64,000 nucleotides of DNA from Pontibacillus chungwhensis BH030062 (GCF_000770675.1 NZ_AVBG01000009.1:1-64000), one strand, 5' to 3'; shown: positions 17,301 to 27,829, numbered from the stretch's first letter. Program-made: numbers and translations. The notes: generated by a model not told the origin, from the sequence alone.

Positions 17301-17663
17301 AGAGAAGTACGTCAATGGCTTGATGAAGAACTGATCGTTTTTATAGTAGGGAGAATGGAAGAAAGGAATGGGAAACTTCAGTGGATCCTGGAACAAATTG
17401 GGCCTTTCAAGGAAGAAGAGTTAGGGAGATCTTCAGCAGATAGCCGTCGATTGTTCTTGAAAATACAAGATGAGAAAGATTCAACCCTAAAAAAAGTGAA
17501 AGAGATTTCGACGCAGTATCCAGGGAATGTGCCCATTATTGTTCATTATCCCCTTCAAAAAGAGACCTATCAGTTAGGAATTTCGTATGCTATTGAACCA
17601 AAGCGAGAAGCCATTAAGCTTTTAGAGGAAGAGCTAGGGGAGGCAAATGTTGTGTTGAAATAG
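14331..17663 (+). CDS. dnaE: DNA polymerase III alpha subunit DnaE
   Basis: A 1110-residue C-family polymerase (B. subtilis DnaE is about 1115). Order: N-terminal PHP domain (residues 1-210, starting VHLQVRSGYSLMRS), polymerase core with PDIDIDF (380-386) and GPGRGSAAGS upstream, PHP-proximal palm/fingers (YGVLVYQEQIMQIA), then helix-hairpin-helix and OB-fold regions near 950-1030. In Firmicutes DnaE extends primers on the lagging strand before handing over to PolC. AGGCGG precedes the ATG, and a TATAAT at 14290-14295 may be its -10. It diverges from ytrHI. Confidence 0.97.
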   Translation: MDFVHLQVRSGYSLMRSTNTIEKLVATAKEQGFTSLALTDEGVMYGAVSFYQTCMRYGVKPILGLTVRVFYEGGTEELVLLAKSNRGYEKLVELSSYLQMSEQEALDRREINAYTEGCIGILPLYQSSLHPLILHNEEHRLSESLNNWKNDFGDGDFYIGVEDHGLEEERHLHVALEEVMPEGVPMVALQDVWYLNEEDVYAYDCLQSIRSNTKWDGQPSANQKHHHFRSSKDMYNLFGEWKPELLTETRNIANRCDVSLSFDRMMLPSYPVPTEDTSDQYLRSLCEQGLDQRYGTPSEQVRERLDYELSVIESMQFSDYFLIVWDFMDYARKEKIMTGPGRGSAAGSLVAYLLYITDVDPIKYDLLFERFLNPDRVTMPDIDIDFSDVRRDEVIQYVAQKYGAEHVAQIITFGTFGPRSVIRELIKTMGIDQQEAAYLMKFIPQQSSGSIVEIVQDSTELKEYIQGSDTLKRLFRIATRLEGLPRHASTHAAGVVISQKPLMKNVPLTSGHDGVPLTQFAMNELEAIGLLKMDFLGLRNLSLIERMTESIKKKESVGVTFESYSDPATFSLLRNGKTTGVFQLESKGMRDVLERLQPSHFEDIVAVNALYRPGPMEFIQTYINRKHGKEEVTYPHPDLQPILHKTYGVLVYQEQIMQIAHKMAGFSLGQADLLRRAVSKKKEQAILEQKNAFIKGCSVNGYTTDVAEQMFQWIISFSNYGFNRSHAVAYSVISYQLAYLKAHYPAYFMAELMSSVSSDRIQSYVNEARELSVPILSPSVNRSFGKYTVERGSIRIGLGSIKGVGKNALKEIIQSRKEKPFKHLFDFCRRVSLTVVNRPVIESLILAGCFDDTNRNRASLLASVDHAMEQGELFSETNDQESFFTEEIELGASYIEVEPFSKMKQLGMEREVLGMYISSHPLASYREQLRENGFLSLREASKAARKKQLKASVVIQELKVIRTKRGDPMAFLTLGDEQTEMEAVVFPDLFREVRQWLDEELIVFIVGRMEERNGKLQWILEQIGPFKEEELGRSSADSRRLFLKIQDEKDSTLKKVKEISTQYPGNVPIIVHYPLQKETYQLGISYAIEPKREAIKLLEEELGEANVVLK

Positions 17664-17670
17664 CGGTCTG

Positions 17671-18019
17671 CGCTTTTCTTGTCTAGCTCCAGGGGCTAGG
17701 GCCTAGCGAGATAAGCAATCTATCTCCAGTGGCTAATCGCCACTTCTGATAGCTTTCTTATCCGTACGGCCCTGGGCAAGCCCCTTGCGCTTTTCTTGTC
17801 TAGCTCCGGCGGGTAAGGGCTAGCGAGATAAGCAATCTACCTGCAGTGGCTAACGCCACTTCCGGCAGCTTGCTTATCCGTACGCCCTTGAACAACCCGC
17901 CTGCGCTTTTCTTGTCTAGCTCCGGCTCCTAGCCCCTAGCGTCATAAGCAATCTAACTCCAGTGGCCTTCTGCCACTTCCGTTAGCTTGCTTATGCGTAC
18001 GGGGCTGAACAGTCGCCTG
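17671..18019 (+). repeat. Three tandem ~116-bp covarying hairpin repeats
   Basis: Units start at 17671, 17788 and 17904, each with CGCTTTTCTTGTCTAGCTCC; a degenerate fourth start is at 18018. Each unit folds into one long stem-loop: outer stem, mid stem, GATAAG/CTTATC and the cap AGTGGC/GCCACT. Stem sequences differ between units but pairing is kept (mid stem AGGGCC/GGCCCT, AAGGGC/GCCCTT, AGCCCC/GGGGCT). Similar intergenic repeats occur widely in Bacillaceae, from memory. No reading frame is present. Function unknown; they fill the gap between dnaE and the malic enzyme gene. Confidence 0.88.
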
Positions 18020-18030
18020 TGCTTTTCCTC

Positions 18031-18058
18031 TTTACACCACATATCGATTTGTTATAAT
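18031..18058 (+). promoter_or_regulatory. Sigma-A promoter of malic enzyme gene
   Basis: TTTACA (18031-18036), 16 bases, TATAAT (18053-18058). The predicted start near 18065 lies directly before the palindromic operator at 18070. Confidence 0.75.
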
Positions 18059-18069
18059 GAAGTAGGTTA

Positions 18070-18082
18070 GTGGTCAGACCAC
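18070..18082. promoter_or_regulatory. Palindromic operator, FadR/GntR type
   Basis: GTGGTCAGACCAC is a perfect 13-bp palindrome just after the predicted start site. TGGTC-N-GACCA is the classic half-site pair of FadR-subfamily GntR repressors. A gene of that subfamily lies downstream at 19434-20063, so autoregulation of the malic enzyme-regulator unit is likely. Confidence 0.75.
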
Positions 18083-18133
18083 TTTGTGAAGGTTTTTACA
18101 ATACGTTTTTTTACAAAAAAGGAGCGGGTTTTA

Positions 18134-19378
18134 GTGACGAATTTACGTGAAGAGGCACTTCATATGCACCGAGTTCATAAAGGGAAGCTTGCGACGCATT
18201 CTAAGGTTCCTGTTAAAAATAAAAATGATTTAAGTTTAGCTTACTCACCAGGAGTAGCTGAGCCTTGTAAGGAAATCTATGACCAAAAGGAAGCGGTCTA
18301 TGATTATACAATGAAAGGGAACATGGTAGCTGTTGTTAGTGACGGTTCTGCTGTTCTTGGGTTAGGTAATATTGGAGCAGAAGCTTCTTTGCCAGTTATG
18401 GAAGGAAAAGCGGCTTTATTTAAAAGTTTCGCAGGTGTTGATGCGTTCCCAATTTGCTTGGGCACGAATGATGTGGATCAAATTGTACAGACTGTTAAGT
18501 TAATGGAACCAACTTTTGGTGGGGTGAATCTAGAAGATATTGCTGCTCCGAACTGTTTCATTATAGAAGAACGTCTAAAGAAGGAAACGAATATTCCTAT
18601 TTTCCACGATGATCAACATGGTACAGCGATCGTGACCGTAGCTGGTCTCATGAACGCATTGAAGCTATCAGGCAAGAAATGGTCTGATATCAAAGTGGTT
18701 GCGAACGGTGCTGGTGCTGCTGGTATTGCGATCATTAAGCTTCTTTATCATTTCGGTGTACGCGACATTATCATGTGTGATTCAAAAGGGGCAATTTTTG
18801 AAGGACGCAGCTATGGCATGAACGATGTTAAAGATGAGATTGCTAAGATGACGAATAAAGACCGTATAGAAGGCGAGCTTTCTGATGTCATGCAAGGGGC
18901 AGATGTTTTCGTTGGCGTATCTGTAGGAGGATTACTTTCTAAGGAAATGATTGAGAATATGAATGATGATCCAATTATATTTGCCATGGCAAACCCAGAG
19001 CCTGAGATTATGCCAGAAGATGCCAAGAACGCTGGGGCAAGCGTTATTGGGACAGGCCGTTCTGATTTCCCAAATCAGGTGAACAACGTTTTAGCATTCC
19101 CTGGTATATTCCGTGGAGCCCTTGATGTACGAGCTACTAGAATTAATGAAAAGATGAAGATTGCTGCTGCTGAGGCAATCGCTTCTTTAGTTAGTGAAGA
19201 AGAACTTCACGCAGATTATGTTATTCCTGCACCATTTGATACAAGAGTAGCCCCTGCTGTTGCAGCGGCTGTAGCTAAAGCGGCTATGGAGTCAGGTGTG
19301 GCTCGTCATCAGGTTGACCCTGAAGAAGTAGCGGAAAAAACGCGCCAGCTTGCCTTAATTGATGAAGATAACGAATAA
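18134..19378 (+). CDS. ytsJ: NAD(P)-dependent malic enzyme
   Basis: A 414-residue short-form malic enzyme that decarboxylates malate to pyruvate with reduction of NAD(P)+; B. subtilis YtsJ is NADP-preferring and balances NADPH. Visible motifs: SLAYSPGVAEPC, the FHDDQHGT metal/substrate motif at 157-164 and the nucleotide motif VANGAGAAGIA. GTG at 18134 follows AAAAAAGGAGCGGG; an upstream GTG at 18086 lacks a ribosome site and overlaps the operator region. A strong promoter and a TGGTC/GACCA palindrome precede it. The FadR-type regulator follows by 56 bases, probably in the same transcript. Confidence 0.94.
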   Translation: MTNLREEALHMHRVHKGKLATHSKVPVKNKNDLSLAYSPGVAEPCKEIYDQKEAVYDYTMKGNMVAVVSDGSAVLGLGNIGAEASLPVMEGKAALFKSFAGVDAFPICLGTNDVDQIVQTVKLMEPTFGGVNLEDIAAPNCFIIEERLKKETNIPIFHDDQHGTAIVTVAGLMNALKLSGKKWSDIKVVANGAGAAGIAIIKLLYHFGVRDIIMCDSKGAIFEGRSYGMNDVKDEIAKMTNKDRIEGELSDVMQGADVFVGVSVGGLLSKEMIENMNDDPIIFAMANPEPEIMPEDAKNAGASVIGTGRSDFPNQVNNVLAFPGIFRGALDVRATRINEKMKIAAAEAIASLVSEEELHADYVIPAPFDTRVAPAVAAAVAKAAMESGVARHQVDPEEVAEKTRQLALIDEDNE

Positions 19379-19433
19379 GTTTCGAAGTAAGCAATCTCTT
19401 ATAGGATTATGATCAAAGGAGTGAGCCTGATCC

Positions 19434-20063
19434 GTGACAATACCATCTAAATCTAAAGTGTACGAAGAGGTATTGAAGGAAATCAGACGCTTAATCGATC
19501 TAAATAAACTCTCACCAGGAGATAAGCTTCCATCAGAACGAGAGCTCTCAGAACAGTTGGGCGCTGGGCGCTCTTCCGTTCGGGAGGCCCTCCGTGCGAT
19601 GGAGCTTTTAGGTTTAATTGAAACGAGAAGGGGAGAGGGAACGTTTTTAAGTTCTTATCGCCCTTATCATATGGTTGAGATCTTGTCTGCTTTTATACTT
19701 CAAGAAGCGAAAACGAAAGAGAATTTAAAGTCGACGAAACAATTAATTGAGAAGGAAGCTTCTAAAATTGCTATGCATCAATTAAGTGACCAGGATATTC
19801 AAACATTACAAGAGCATGTACGGCTATTTGAGACTGGCTCTGAAACGTTTCATTATGACTTTTTTTATACGATCTTTGACGTTGGCGAAAACCAACTATT
19901 ACTTAAAATATGGCGCTTAATGGAAGAGTTTTCACGTACATTCCACAAACCCGTTTACGATATAGATTTATATAAAGCACTTATTGATGCCCTTCAAGCC
20001 AAGGACGACAAACGGATAGAAACACTCTGTGCACAACTCTATCAGGAGAAAATGTCGAAATAA
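19434..20063 (+). CDS. FadR-subfamily GntR transcriptional regulator
   Basis: A 209-residue regulator. The N-terminal winged helix (about 8-75) shows the GntR signature PGDKLPSERELSEQLG...RSSVREALRAMELLGLIETRRGEGTF, followed by a helical FCD ligand-binding domain. FCD members usually sense carboxylic acids. The position between malic enzyme and accDA suggests control of malate/pyruvate-to-malonyl-CoA flux; the palindrome at 18070 is its best candidate operator. The start is GTG with AAAGGAGTGAG about 12 bases upstream, slightly long. Some metal-ligand histidines typical of FCD (HYDFF, HKP) are visible. The ligand is not deducible. Confidence 0.88.
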   Translation: MTIPSKSKVYEEVLKEIRRLIDLNKLSPGDKLPSERELSEQLGAGRSSVREALRAMELLGLIETRRGEGTFLSSYRPYHMVEILSAFILQEAKTKENLKSTKQLIEKEASKIAMHQLSDQDIQTLQEHVRLFETGSETFHYDFFYTIFDVGENQLLLKIWRLMEEFSRTFHKPVYDIDLYKALIDALQAKDDKRIETLCAQLYQEKMSK

Positions 20064-20151
20064 TCAAGACAAAATTCTACAACACTTTTTAAATATTTTC
20101 GTTAAAGTGAAAAGGTAGACAGGCTTTATATGTCCTAAAGGAGGAATCACC

Positions 20152-21012
20152 TTGCTTAAAGATTTTTTTAGCAAGAAGAAAAAGTACGCATCCATACCTC
20201 GGGAAGAAGCAAAGCAAGAGATCCCCGAAGGTTTGATGCAAAAATGTCCTAATTGTCATAAAATCTTTTACCGTAAAGAATTGAAAAAGAATTTAAATGT
20301 CTGCCCAAACTGTTCTTTCCACCATCAAATGACAGCGAAAGAACGAATTGATAGTTTATTTGATGAACATACTTTTGAAGAATGGGATCAAAATATTATA
20401 ACGGAAAACCCGCTAGGCTTCCCAGATTACCTAGAAAAGGTAGAGAAAGATCGTGAGAAAACAGGCCTAAACGAAGCTGTTGTTACTGGTAAAGGGAAAA
20501 TGCAGGGGTTTGAAACGGCTTTTGCTGTTATGGACTCTCGCTTTCGTATGGGTAGCATGGGTTCTGTTGTAGGAGAGAAAATCGCTCGAGCTATCGAAAA
20601 AGCAAAAGAGCAACAGATTCCGTTTATTATATTTACAGCTAGTGGTGGTGCTCGGATGCAAGAAGGTGTTTTAAGCCTGATGCAAATGACTAAAACCTCT
20701 ATAGCTATTAAACGATTCAGTGACTCAGGAGGTCTAATGATCTCAGTTATGACCCACCCAACAACAGGTGGTGTTTCGGCAAGCTTTGCCTCAATTGGAG
20801 ATTATAACTTCGCAGAACCAGGCGCTTTGATTGGATTTGCGGGCCGAAGAATTATTGAACAAACGATTCGTGAAGAGCTTCCAGAAGACTTTCAAACAGC
20901 AGAATTTCTTTTAAAACATGGTCACCTGGATCAGGTGATCGATCGACAAGATATGAAAGAAGTTCTAACTACCTTATTGGACATTCATGAGGGAGGTGAC
21001 CAACCATCGTGA
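20152..21012 (+). CDS. accD: Acetyl-CoA carboxylase carboxyltransferase beta subunit
   Basis: A 286-residue subunit with the N-terminal zinc ribbon (Cys32, Cys35, Cys51, Cys54), then the crotonase-fold carboxyltransferase domain ([21 protein letters not shown]). With AccA it transfers CO2 from biotin to acetyl-CoA, the first step of fatty-acid synthesis. The start is TTG after a near-ideal AAAGGAGGA. Its stop overlaps the accA start (GTGA), so the two subunits are translationally coupled. The upstream 88 bp show no recognisable FapR site. Confidence 0.97.
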   Translation: MLKDFFSKKKKYASIPREEAKQEIPEGLMQKCPNCHKIFYRKELKKNLNVCPNCSFHHQMTAKERIDSLFDEHTFEEWDQNIITENPLGFPDYLEKVEKDREKTGLNEAVVTGKGKMQGFETAFAVMDSRFRMGSMGSVVGEKIARAIEKAKEQQIPFIIFTASGGARMQEGVLSLMQMTKTSIAIKRFSDSGGLMISVMTHPTTGGVSASFASIGDYNFAEPGALIGFAGRRIIEQTIREELPEDFQTAEFLLKHGHLDQVIDRQDMKEVLTTLLDIHEGGDQPS

Positions 21013-21965
21013 AACAGGTTTTAGAGTTTGAAAAGCCAGTTATGGAATTAAGAGAGAAGATTGCAGAATTAAAAAAATTCACAGCAGAAAGTGATATGGA
21101 TTTAACTTCTGAAATTGAAACTTTAGAACAACGGTTAGTAAAGCTAGAAGAAGATGTTTATGGAAACATGAAGCCATGGGATCGCGTGCAAATGGCTCGT
21201 CACTCAGAGCGTCCTACGACACTTGACTATGTGAAAGAATTGTTCACTCATTTCTTAGAATTCCATGGCGATCGTTTATATGGTGATGATGAAGCGATCG
21301 TATCAGGTGTGGCAAAGTATAAGGGCAAACCTGTCACTGTGATTGGACACCAACGTGGGAAAGATACGAAAGAAAACATTAGACGTAATTTCGGTATGCC
21401 ACATCCGGAAGGGTATCGGAAAGCTTTGCGTCATATGAAGCAAGCAGAGAAATTTAACCGTCCGGTCATCTGTTTTATTGACACGAAGGGGGCTTACCCT
21501 GGTAAAGCAGCTGAAGAGAGAGGGCAAAGCGAGGCCATCGCGCGAAATTTGATGGAAATGGCCGGCTTGCGAGTACCGATTATTTGCATCGTCATTGGCG
21601 AAGGCGGGAGTGGCGGAGCCCTGGCGCTAGGAGTTGGCGATCGCATTCATATGCTTGAAAATTCAACTTACTCAGTCATCTCCCCAGAAGGCGCGGCTGC
21701 TCTTCTTTGGAAAGACTCTGGTTTAGCTCAAAAAGCGGCAGAGACGATGATGATTACGTCGTATGATCTAAAGAAGCTCCAAGTTATTGATGATATTATT
21801 CCTGAGCTAAAAGGCGGAGCCCACCGTGATGTAGCTGCTCAAGCTGCTGAAATTGATCAAGTCCTAAATCAGTCTTTACAAGACCTATCTGATTTATCAA
21901 AAGAGGAATTACTTGAGAAGAGATGGGAAAAATATAAGCAGATTGGAGACTACTCAACGTTGTAG
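21009..21965 (+). CDS. accA: Acetyl-CoA carboxylase carboxyltransferase alpha subunit
   Basis: A 318-residue partner of AccD. It has an N-terminal helical region (residues 1-60, [14 protein letters not shown]), then the carboxyltransferase domain with [11 protein letters not shown]-like entry, [14 protein letters not shown] and [17 protein letters not shown] motifs. GTG at 21009 overlaps the accD stop by four bases; GGAGGTGA inside the accD end is the ribosome site. There is no clear terminator after it; an inverted repeat without a T-run lies 33 bases downstream. Confidence 0.97.
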   Translation: MKQVLEFEKPVMELREKIAELKKFTAESDMDLTSEIETLEQRLVKLEEDVYGNMKPWDRVQMARHSERPTTLDYVKELFTHFLEFHGDRLYGDDEAIVSGVAKYKGKPVTVIGHQRGKDTKENIRRNFGMPHPEGYRKALRHMKQAEKFNRPVICFIDTKGAYPGKAAEERGQSEAIARNLMEMAGLRVPIICIVIGEGGSGGALALGVGDRIHMLENSTYSVISPEGAAALLWKDSGLAQKAAETMMITSYDLKKLQVIDDIIPELKGGAHRDVAAQAAEIDQVLNQSLQDLSDLSKEELLEKRWEKYKQIGDYSTL

Positions 21966-23395
<1,430 letters not shown>

Positions 23396-23469
23396 AATAA
23401 TCCTCGAGGACTGTGGGAACGATCTCAGTTTGAATGATAAAATGAAGACTTTTGAGGAGGACCATTGCA

Positions 23470-25236
23470 ATGAAAAAGAAAACAAAGATTGTATGTACAA
23501 TTGGACCAGCGTCTGAGAGCGTTGAACAATTAACAGAGCTTATGAACTCAGGAATGAACGTGGCACGTCTTAACTTCTCTCACGGAGATTTCGATGAGCA
23601 CGGAGCACGTATCCAAAACATCCGTGAAGCTGCAAAGCAAACAGGAAATACGGTAGCCATCCTTTTAGATACAAAAGGACCGGAAATCCGTACTGGAAAA
23701 CTTAAAGAGGGCGAGATCCATCTTGAGAAAGGCTCTGAGATCAATGTATCCATGGATGAGGAGCTTGAAGGTGATGAAAATCGCTTTGCTGTAACGTACC
23801 CTGGACTAATCAACGATGTTCACGTTGGAGGAAAGATTCTTTTAGACGATGGATTAGTTGAATTAGAAGTACTTGAAGTGTTAAAAGAGCAAAATGAGAT
23901 TCGTACTCGAATCCTAAACTCTGGCCCACTTAAGAACAAAAAAGGTGTTAACGTTCCAAACGTGAGTGTAAACTTGCCTGGTATTACAGATAAAGATGCT
24001 TCTGACATCGTATTTGGTATCGAACAAGGTGTAGACTTTATCGCAGCATCTTTCGTTCGCCGTGCATCTGATGTTCTTGAGATCCGTGAATTATTAGAAA
24101 AACATGACGCTAATCACATTCAAATCATTCCAAAGATTGAAAACCAAGAAGGCGTAGACAATATTAAAGAAATTCTAGAAGTAAGTGATGGTCTTATGGT
24201 TGCACGTGGTGACCTTGGTGTAGAAATTCCTGCAGAAGAGGTACCTCTTGTACAGAAAGAACTAATCCGTCAATGTAATACAGCTGGTAAGCCAGTGATC
24301 ACGGCTACACAAATGCTTGACTCTATGCAACGTAATCCACGTCCTACACGCGCAGAAGCAAGTGACGTAGCAAACGCGATTTTCGATGGAACAGATGCAA
24401 TCATGCTTAGTGGTGAAACAGCTGCAGGTAGCTATCCAGTAGAAGCTGTAACGACAATGAATAACATTGCATTACGTGCTGAATCTGCAATTGATCACCA
24501 AATGATCTTAAGCAATCTTTCTCGTACAAGCGATATGACGATTACTGACGCGATTAGCCAATCTGTAACTCATACGGCTATGAACTTAGATGTAGCGGCA
24601 ATCCTAACTCCAACAGAAAGTGGCTATACGGCTAAAATGATCTCTAAATACCGTCCAAAAGCTCCGCTTGTAGCTGTTACTTCTGATGAGCGCGTACAGC
24701 GTATGTTATCTCTTGTATGGGGAGTTCATGCTGTATTAGGCGACCGTTCTGAGTCTACTGATGACATGCTGACTAAAGCGATTGATAACGGTCTTAAGAC
24801 TGGGGCGTTCAACCGTGGTGACCGTGTAATTATCACAGCAGGAGTACCAGTCGGCGAAAGTGGTACAACAAACCTTATGAAAGTTCACGTAGTAGGTGAT
24901 GTTGTAACGAAAGGTCAAGGAATTGGCAAGAAATCAGCTTTCGGTAAAGTAGTTGTTGCTAAAACAGCAGAAGAAGCAAACAGCAAAGTGGAAGAAGGAG
25001 ACATCCTTGTTACAATCGGTACAGACAAAGAAATGATGCCTGCCATTGAAAAAGCAAGCGGTCTTGTAACTCAAGAAGGCGGACTAACTTCTCACGCAGC
25101 TGTAGTGGGCTTAAGCCTAGGAATTCCAGTAATTGTTGGAGTTTCAGATGCGACTACGATTGTAAACGATGGAGATGAAATTACAATTGATTCTGCTCGC
25201 GGTGACATCTATCAAGGTCATGCTAGCGTATTATAA
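23470..25236 (+). CDS. pyk: Pyruvate kinase with C-terminal PEP-utilizer domain
   Basis: A 588-residue enzyme. The catalytic barrel begins [11 protein letters not shown], with the substrate-lysine region [10 protein letters not shown] and [12 protein letters not shown]. The extra C-terminal domain of Bacillus/Geobacillus pyruvate kinases spans about 475-588, homologous to the phosphohistidine domain of PEP synthase, with the TSHAAVVG motif retained. It makes ATP and pyruvate from PEP. ATG at 23470 follows TGAGGAGGA; second gene of the pfkA-pyk operon, closed by a strong terminator. Confidence 0.97.
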   Translation: MKKKTKIVCTIGPASESVEQLTELMNSGMNVARLNFSHGDFDEHGARIQNIREAAKQTGNTVAILLDTKGPEIRTGKLKEGEIHLEKGSEINVSMDEELEGDENRFAVTYPGLINDVHVGGKILLDDGLVELEVLEVLKEQNEIRTRILNSGPLKNKKGVNVPNVSVNLPGITDKDASDIVFGIEQGVDFIAASFVRRASDVLEIRELLEKHDANHIQIIPKIENQEGVDNIKEILEVSDGLMVARGDLGVEIPAEEVPLVQKELIRQCNTAGKPVITATQMLDSMQRNPRPTRAEASDVANAIFDGTDAIMLSGETAAGSYPVEAVTTMNNIALRAESAIDHQMILSNLSRTSDMTITDAISQSVTHTAMNLDVAAILTPTESGYTAKMISKYRPKAPLVAVTSDERVQRMLSLVWGVHAVLGDRSESTDDMLTKAIDNGLKTGAFNRGDRVIITAGVPVGESGTTNLMKVHVVGDVVTKGQGIGKKSAFGKVVVAKTAEEANSKVEEGDILVTIGTDKEMMPAIEKASGLVTQEGGLTSHAAVVGLSLGIPVIVGVSDATTIVNDGDEITIDSARGDIYQGHASVL

Positions 25237-25245
25237 GATTGAATT

Positions 25246-25277
25246 ATAGAGACCCGGAAACCCGGGTCTCTTTTTTT
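25246..25277 (+). terminator. Terminator of pfkA-pyk operon
   Basis: AGAGACCCGG pairs with CCGGGTCTCT around a short loop, followed by seven Ts. Confidence 0.92.
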
Positions 25278-25386
25278 GTAGGGATGGCGAGCTCGCCATC
25301 TGATTAGATGAAGAATGGGTATGTTAGGATTACAAAAGGTTTTCATGTATAATAAAGATAAAGTTTTAGGTGAAAGGGAGATTTTT

Positions 25387-25779
25387 GTGTTTCGATGGCT
25401 ATTACTATTTATTTTAGTTGTACCTGCACTTGAGATTGGTGTCCTTGTATGGGCTGGCAATCTTGTTGGGCCTTGGTGGGTTATTCTTCTTATTATTGCT
25501 ACAGGTATACTTGGAGCATTCTTAGCTAAAAGACAAGGGATGGAAACGCTCAATCGAGCAAGAGATAACGTTCAAAGAGGTATGGTTCCGCAGGAAGAGA
25601 TCTTTGATGGAATTTGTATATTAATTGGTGCTGTTGTTTTATTCACTCCCGGTTTTATAACGGATGCAATTGGTTTTATCCTCCTTCTCCCAATCACTCG
25701 TACCCCATTGAAACGCTCATTGCAAAAAGCTGTGAAGCGAATGATGGAGAATGGAACGATTACAATCTTCAGAAGATAA
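25387..25779 (+). CDS. fxsA: FxsA family membrane protein
   Basis: A 130-residue cytoplasmic-membrane protein with three hydrophobic segments (about 2-20, 25-45 and 72-98) and the FxsA motifs PALEIGVLVW and GILGAFLAKRQG. E. coli FxsA affects exclusion of phage T7; the role in bacilli is unknown. The GTG at 25387 follows AAAGGGAG; upstream in-frame codons back to 25315 lack a ribosome site. It converges with ytvI at a shared terminator. Confidence 0.9.
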   Translation: MFRWLLLFILVVPALEIGVLVWAGNLVGPWWVILLIIATGILGAFLAKRQGMETLNRARDNVQRGMVPQEEIFDGICILIGAVVLFTPGFITDAIGFILLLPITRTPLKRSLQKAVKRMMENGTITIFRR

Positions 25780-25801
25780 AGCAGGAATATAATATATACT
25801 T

Positions 25802-25836
25802 TAAAAAGTCCAGAGTCTGACTCTGGACTTTTTTCA
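25802..25836. terminator. Bidirectional terminator between fxsA and ytvI
   Basis: AAAAGTCCAGAGT pairs with ACTCTGGACTTTT around a 3-base loop, flanked by A- and T-runs. Confidence 0.9.
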
Positions 25837-25853
25837 TTTTATCGGCTATTCCA

Positions 25854-26987
25854 TTATGAAGAAGTAGTTTTTCCGACTATATAATCCCATATTTCTTTGA
25901 AAACGCCGCTTTGGTGAAGAGTATTAACCATGACAAGTGAGACAGGGCCTATGATCAACCCTAAGAATCCAAAAAGTTGAAAACCTACAAATAACGCCAT
26001 TAACGTCGCAAGAGGATCTAAGCCAATATTTGTAGATAAGACTTTTGGCTCCATCATTTGGCGCTGTACAATGACAATGGTATATAGTACAGATAACCCG
26101 ATTGTTAAGAAGTAATTTCCGGTAAAGAACATATAAACAATCCATGGAACAAAGACAAAACCCGTACCCAAATAAGGTAACAAATCAACGGCACCTGTCA
26201 GAATAGCTATTGTTACCGCATATTCTACACGAAGAATAAGAAGACCGATGAGTACGATGAAGGCTGTAATGGAGATGAGGGTGAACTGGGCTTTTATAAA
26301 GCCTAACAGAGCTTTTTGAAGGCCGCTAAAAACGCTAGTACTTGATTCTGCTACTTTAGAAGGGGTGAGTTGTTTAATTCGTAAGGAAAGCTTATACCAG
26401 TCCTTACTGATAAAGAAAGTTCCTAGCAAAGAAAAAATTAATACAGTAGCAAAGTTCGGTAACTTTTTTAGGTAAGATGGAATTGCATTTAATACATCTC
26501 CTAGCAGTTCTGCTCCGCTTTGAGCAATGTTGGCTCCAACATTTTGGATTTGTATAATGATCTCTTGTTGTTGGGTTGCGTCTAATGTATTCATAATAGA
26601 AGTTATTCTTTCGTATAAAGGGACAATTTGATAGGTCAGAAGATTTTCAAGATATGAAATTAAGGTTCTAAAGTGTTCTGGCAGCTGCATTCCTAAATAA
26701 GTAAAACCATCAATAAGTTCGACGACAAGCAGTGTTATGATACCGATGATAGCTCCTAACAAAAGCATGATAGCGATAAAGACTGCTAAGCTTCGAGGCG
26801 CATTAGTCTTGTCTTCTAAAAAATTAACCAAAGGATTAATCAAATAAGCAATGGTTAAAGCAATAATAAAAGGATAGAGGTACGTCCATAATAATATTGT
26901 CGTAAAGATACTTACGGCCACAATAAACCCAACTACTAGACTTCTTATTATACGTAAGAGTAAAAGCCACGCCTGGTCCTTGTCCAT
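25854..26987 (-). CDS. ytvI: AI-2E family transporter, sporulation protein YtvI
   Basis: A 377-residue membrane protein with about seven helices in the PerM/AI-2E exporter topology: two N-terminal helices, an extracytoplasmic helical region (about 85-165), then a C-terminal helix bundle with DLLPYLGTGFVFVPW and PLATLMALFVGFQLFG. It matches YtvI, annotated as a sporulation membrane protein in Bacillus. The best ribosome site, AAAGGAGG, is about 12 bases before the ATG. Transport substrate is unknown. Confidence 0.88.
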   Translation of the reverse strand: MDKDQAWLLLLRIIRSLVVGFIVAVSIFTTILLWTYLYPFIIALTIAYLINPLVNFLEDKTNAPRSLAVFIAIMLLLGAIIGIITLLVVELIDGFTYLGMQLPEHFRTLISYLENLLTYQIVPLYERITSIMNTLDATQQQEIIIQIQNVGANIAQSGAELLGDVLNAIPSYLKKLPNFATVLIFSLLGTFFISKDWYKLSLRIKQLTPSKVAESSTSVFSGLQKALLGFIKAQFTLISITAFIVLIGLLILRVEYAVTIAILTGAVDLLPYLGTGFVFVPWIVYMFFTGNYFLTIGLSVLYTIVIVQRQMMEPKVLSTNIGLDPLATLMALFVGFQLFGFLGLIIGPVSLVMVNTLHQSGVFKEIWDYIVGKTTSS

Positions 26988-27122
26988 TCCTTTAACTTGC
27001 CTCCTTTATAGTGAATTACATCTGCCATAGTTATGAACGAACGTGACGCTTTGTTCAATTTAATTAGGATGTGATAAGATTACATTTGGTTTTTGCTGAA
27101 AAGTAAATTTGGAGGGGAACAA

Positions 27123-27596
27123 ATGGTTATATCACAGTCTACTATTTTCTTACTTATATTATTCTTATTAGGACTTATTGGAAAAAATCAATCTATAATG
27201 ATTGCTGTGTATGTATTAGCTGGATTAAAGCTATTTAAGTTAGATGAAAAGGTATTTCCGTTCTTCGAATCAAAAGGAATGAGCATCGGGGTTACCATTA
27301 TTACAATTTCTGTTTTAATCCCAATTGCGACAGGAGAAATTGGCTTTAAGGAGCTTGCCGGAAGCGTAAAGTCATATTATGCGTGGATCTGTTTAGGTGC
27401 AGGTATGTTCGTGGCTTTTGTGGCACGCGATGGATTGAGTTTGCTCGCTAGTGATCCACAATTAACTACAGCGTTAATTATCGGAACGATTCTTGCTGTT
27501 GTTTTCTTCAATGGTGTAGCTGTGGGGCCACTTATCGGTGCAGGAATTGCGTATATGGCAATGAGATTGGTGGATGGTATTGTTAAATTATTCTAA
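27123..27596 (+). CDS. ytwI: UPF0756/DUF441 membrane protein YtwI
   Basis: A 157-residue highly hydrophobic protein with four or five helices, and the DUF441 features GKNQSIMIAVYVLAGLKL at the start and FFNGVAVGPLIGAGIAYM near the end. Function unknown. ATG at 27123 follows GGAGGGG; an earlier start at 27093 lacks one. Its position upstream of citZ is the B. subtilis order. Confidence 0.9.
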   Translation: MVISQSTIFLLILFLLGLIGKNQSIMIAVYVLAGLKLFKLDEKVFPFFESKGMSIGVTIITISVLIPIATGEIGFKELAGSVKSYYAWICLGAGMFVAFVARDGLSLLASDPQLTTALIIGTILAVVFFNGVAVGPLIGAGIAYMAMRLVDGIVKLF

Positions 27597-27612
27597 TAGA
27601 CCGCAGCATTCA

Positions 27613-27646
27613 GGAAGTTCTTGTGCACCAAGAACTTCTTTTTTTG
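27613..27646 (+). terminator. Terminator after ytwI
   Basis: GAAGTTCTTG pairs with CAAGAACTTC around a 4-base loop, followed by seven Ts. Confidence 0.88.
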
Positions 27647-27800
27647 TAGTCTTATGATGATGTAGGCCTATATCAGGATTTTTTGTTTCGCGCAGATAAA
27701 AAAGTAGAAATATAAGGAAAATAAATGTTTTAACCACCTGATATAGAGGAATTATTACCATATCCGTTGTAGATTTTTTCAGAAAATTAAACGGTTTCAT

Positions 27801-27829
27801 TTCACAAAAATCTGATATTTGTTTATAAT
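27801..27829 (+). promoter_or_regulatory. Sigma-A promoter candidate of citZ
   Basis: TTCACA (27801-27806), 17 bases, TATAAT (27824-27829). Predicted start near 27836, giving a ~105-base leader that contains the cre-like site. The rest of the 345-bp gap before citZ (27647-27800) shows nothing I can name. Confidence 0.6.

Noticed and set aside
17671-18019. CRISPR-like array
   Set aside because: Three units of ~116 bp with hairpin structure, no short direct repeats with unique spacers and no cas genes.
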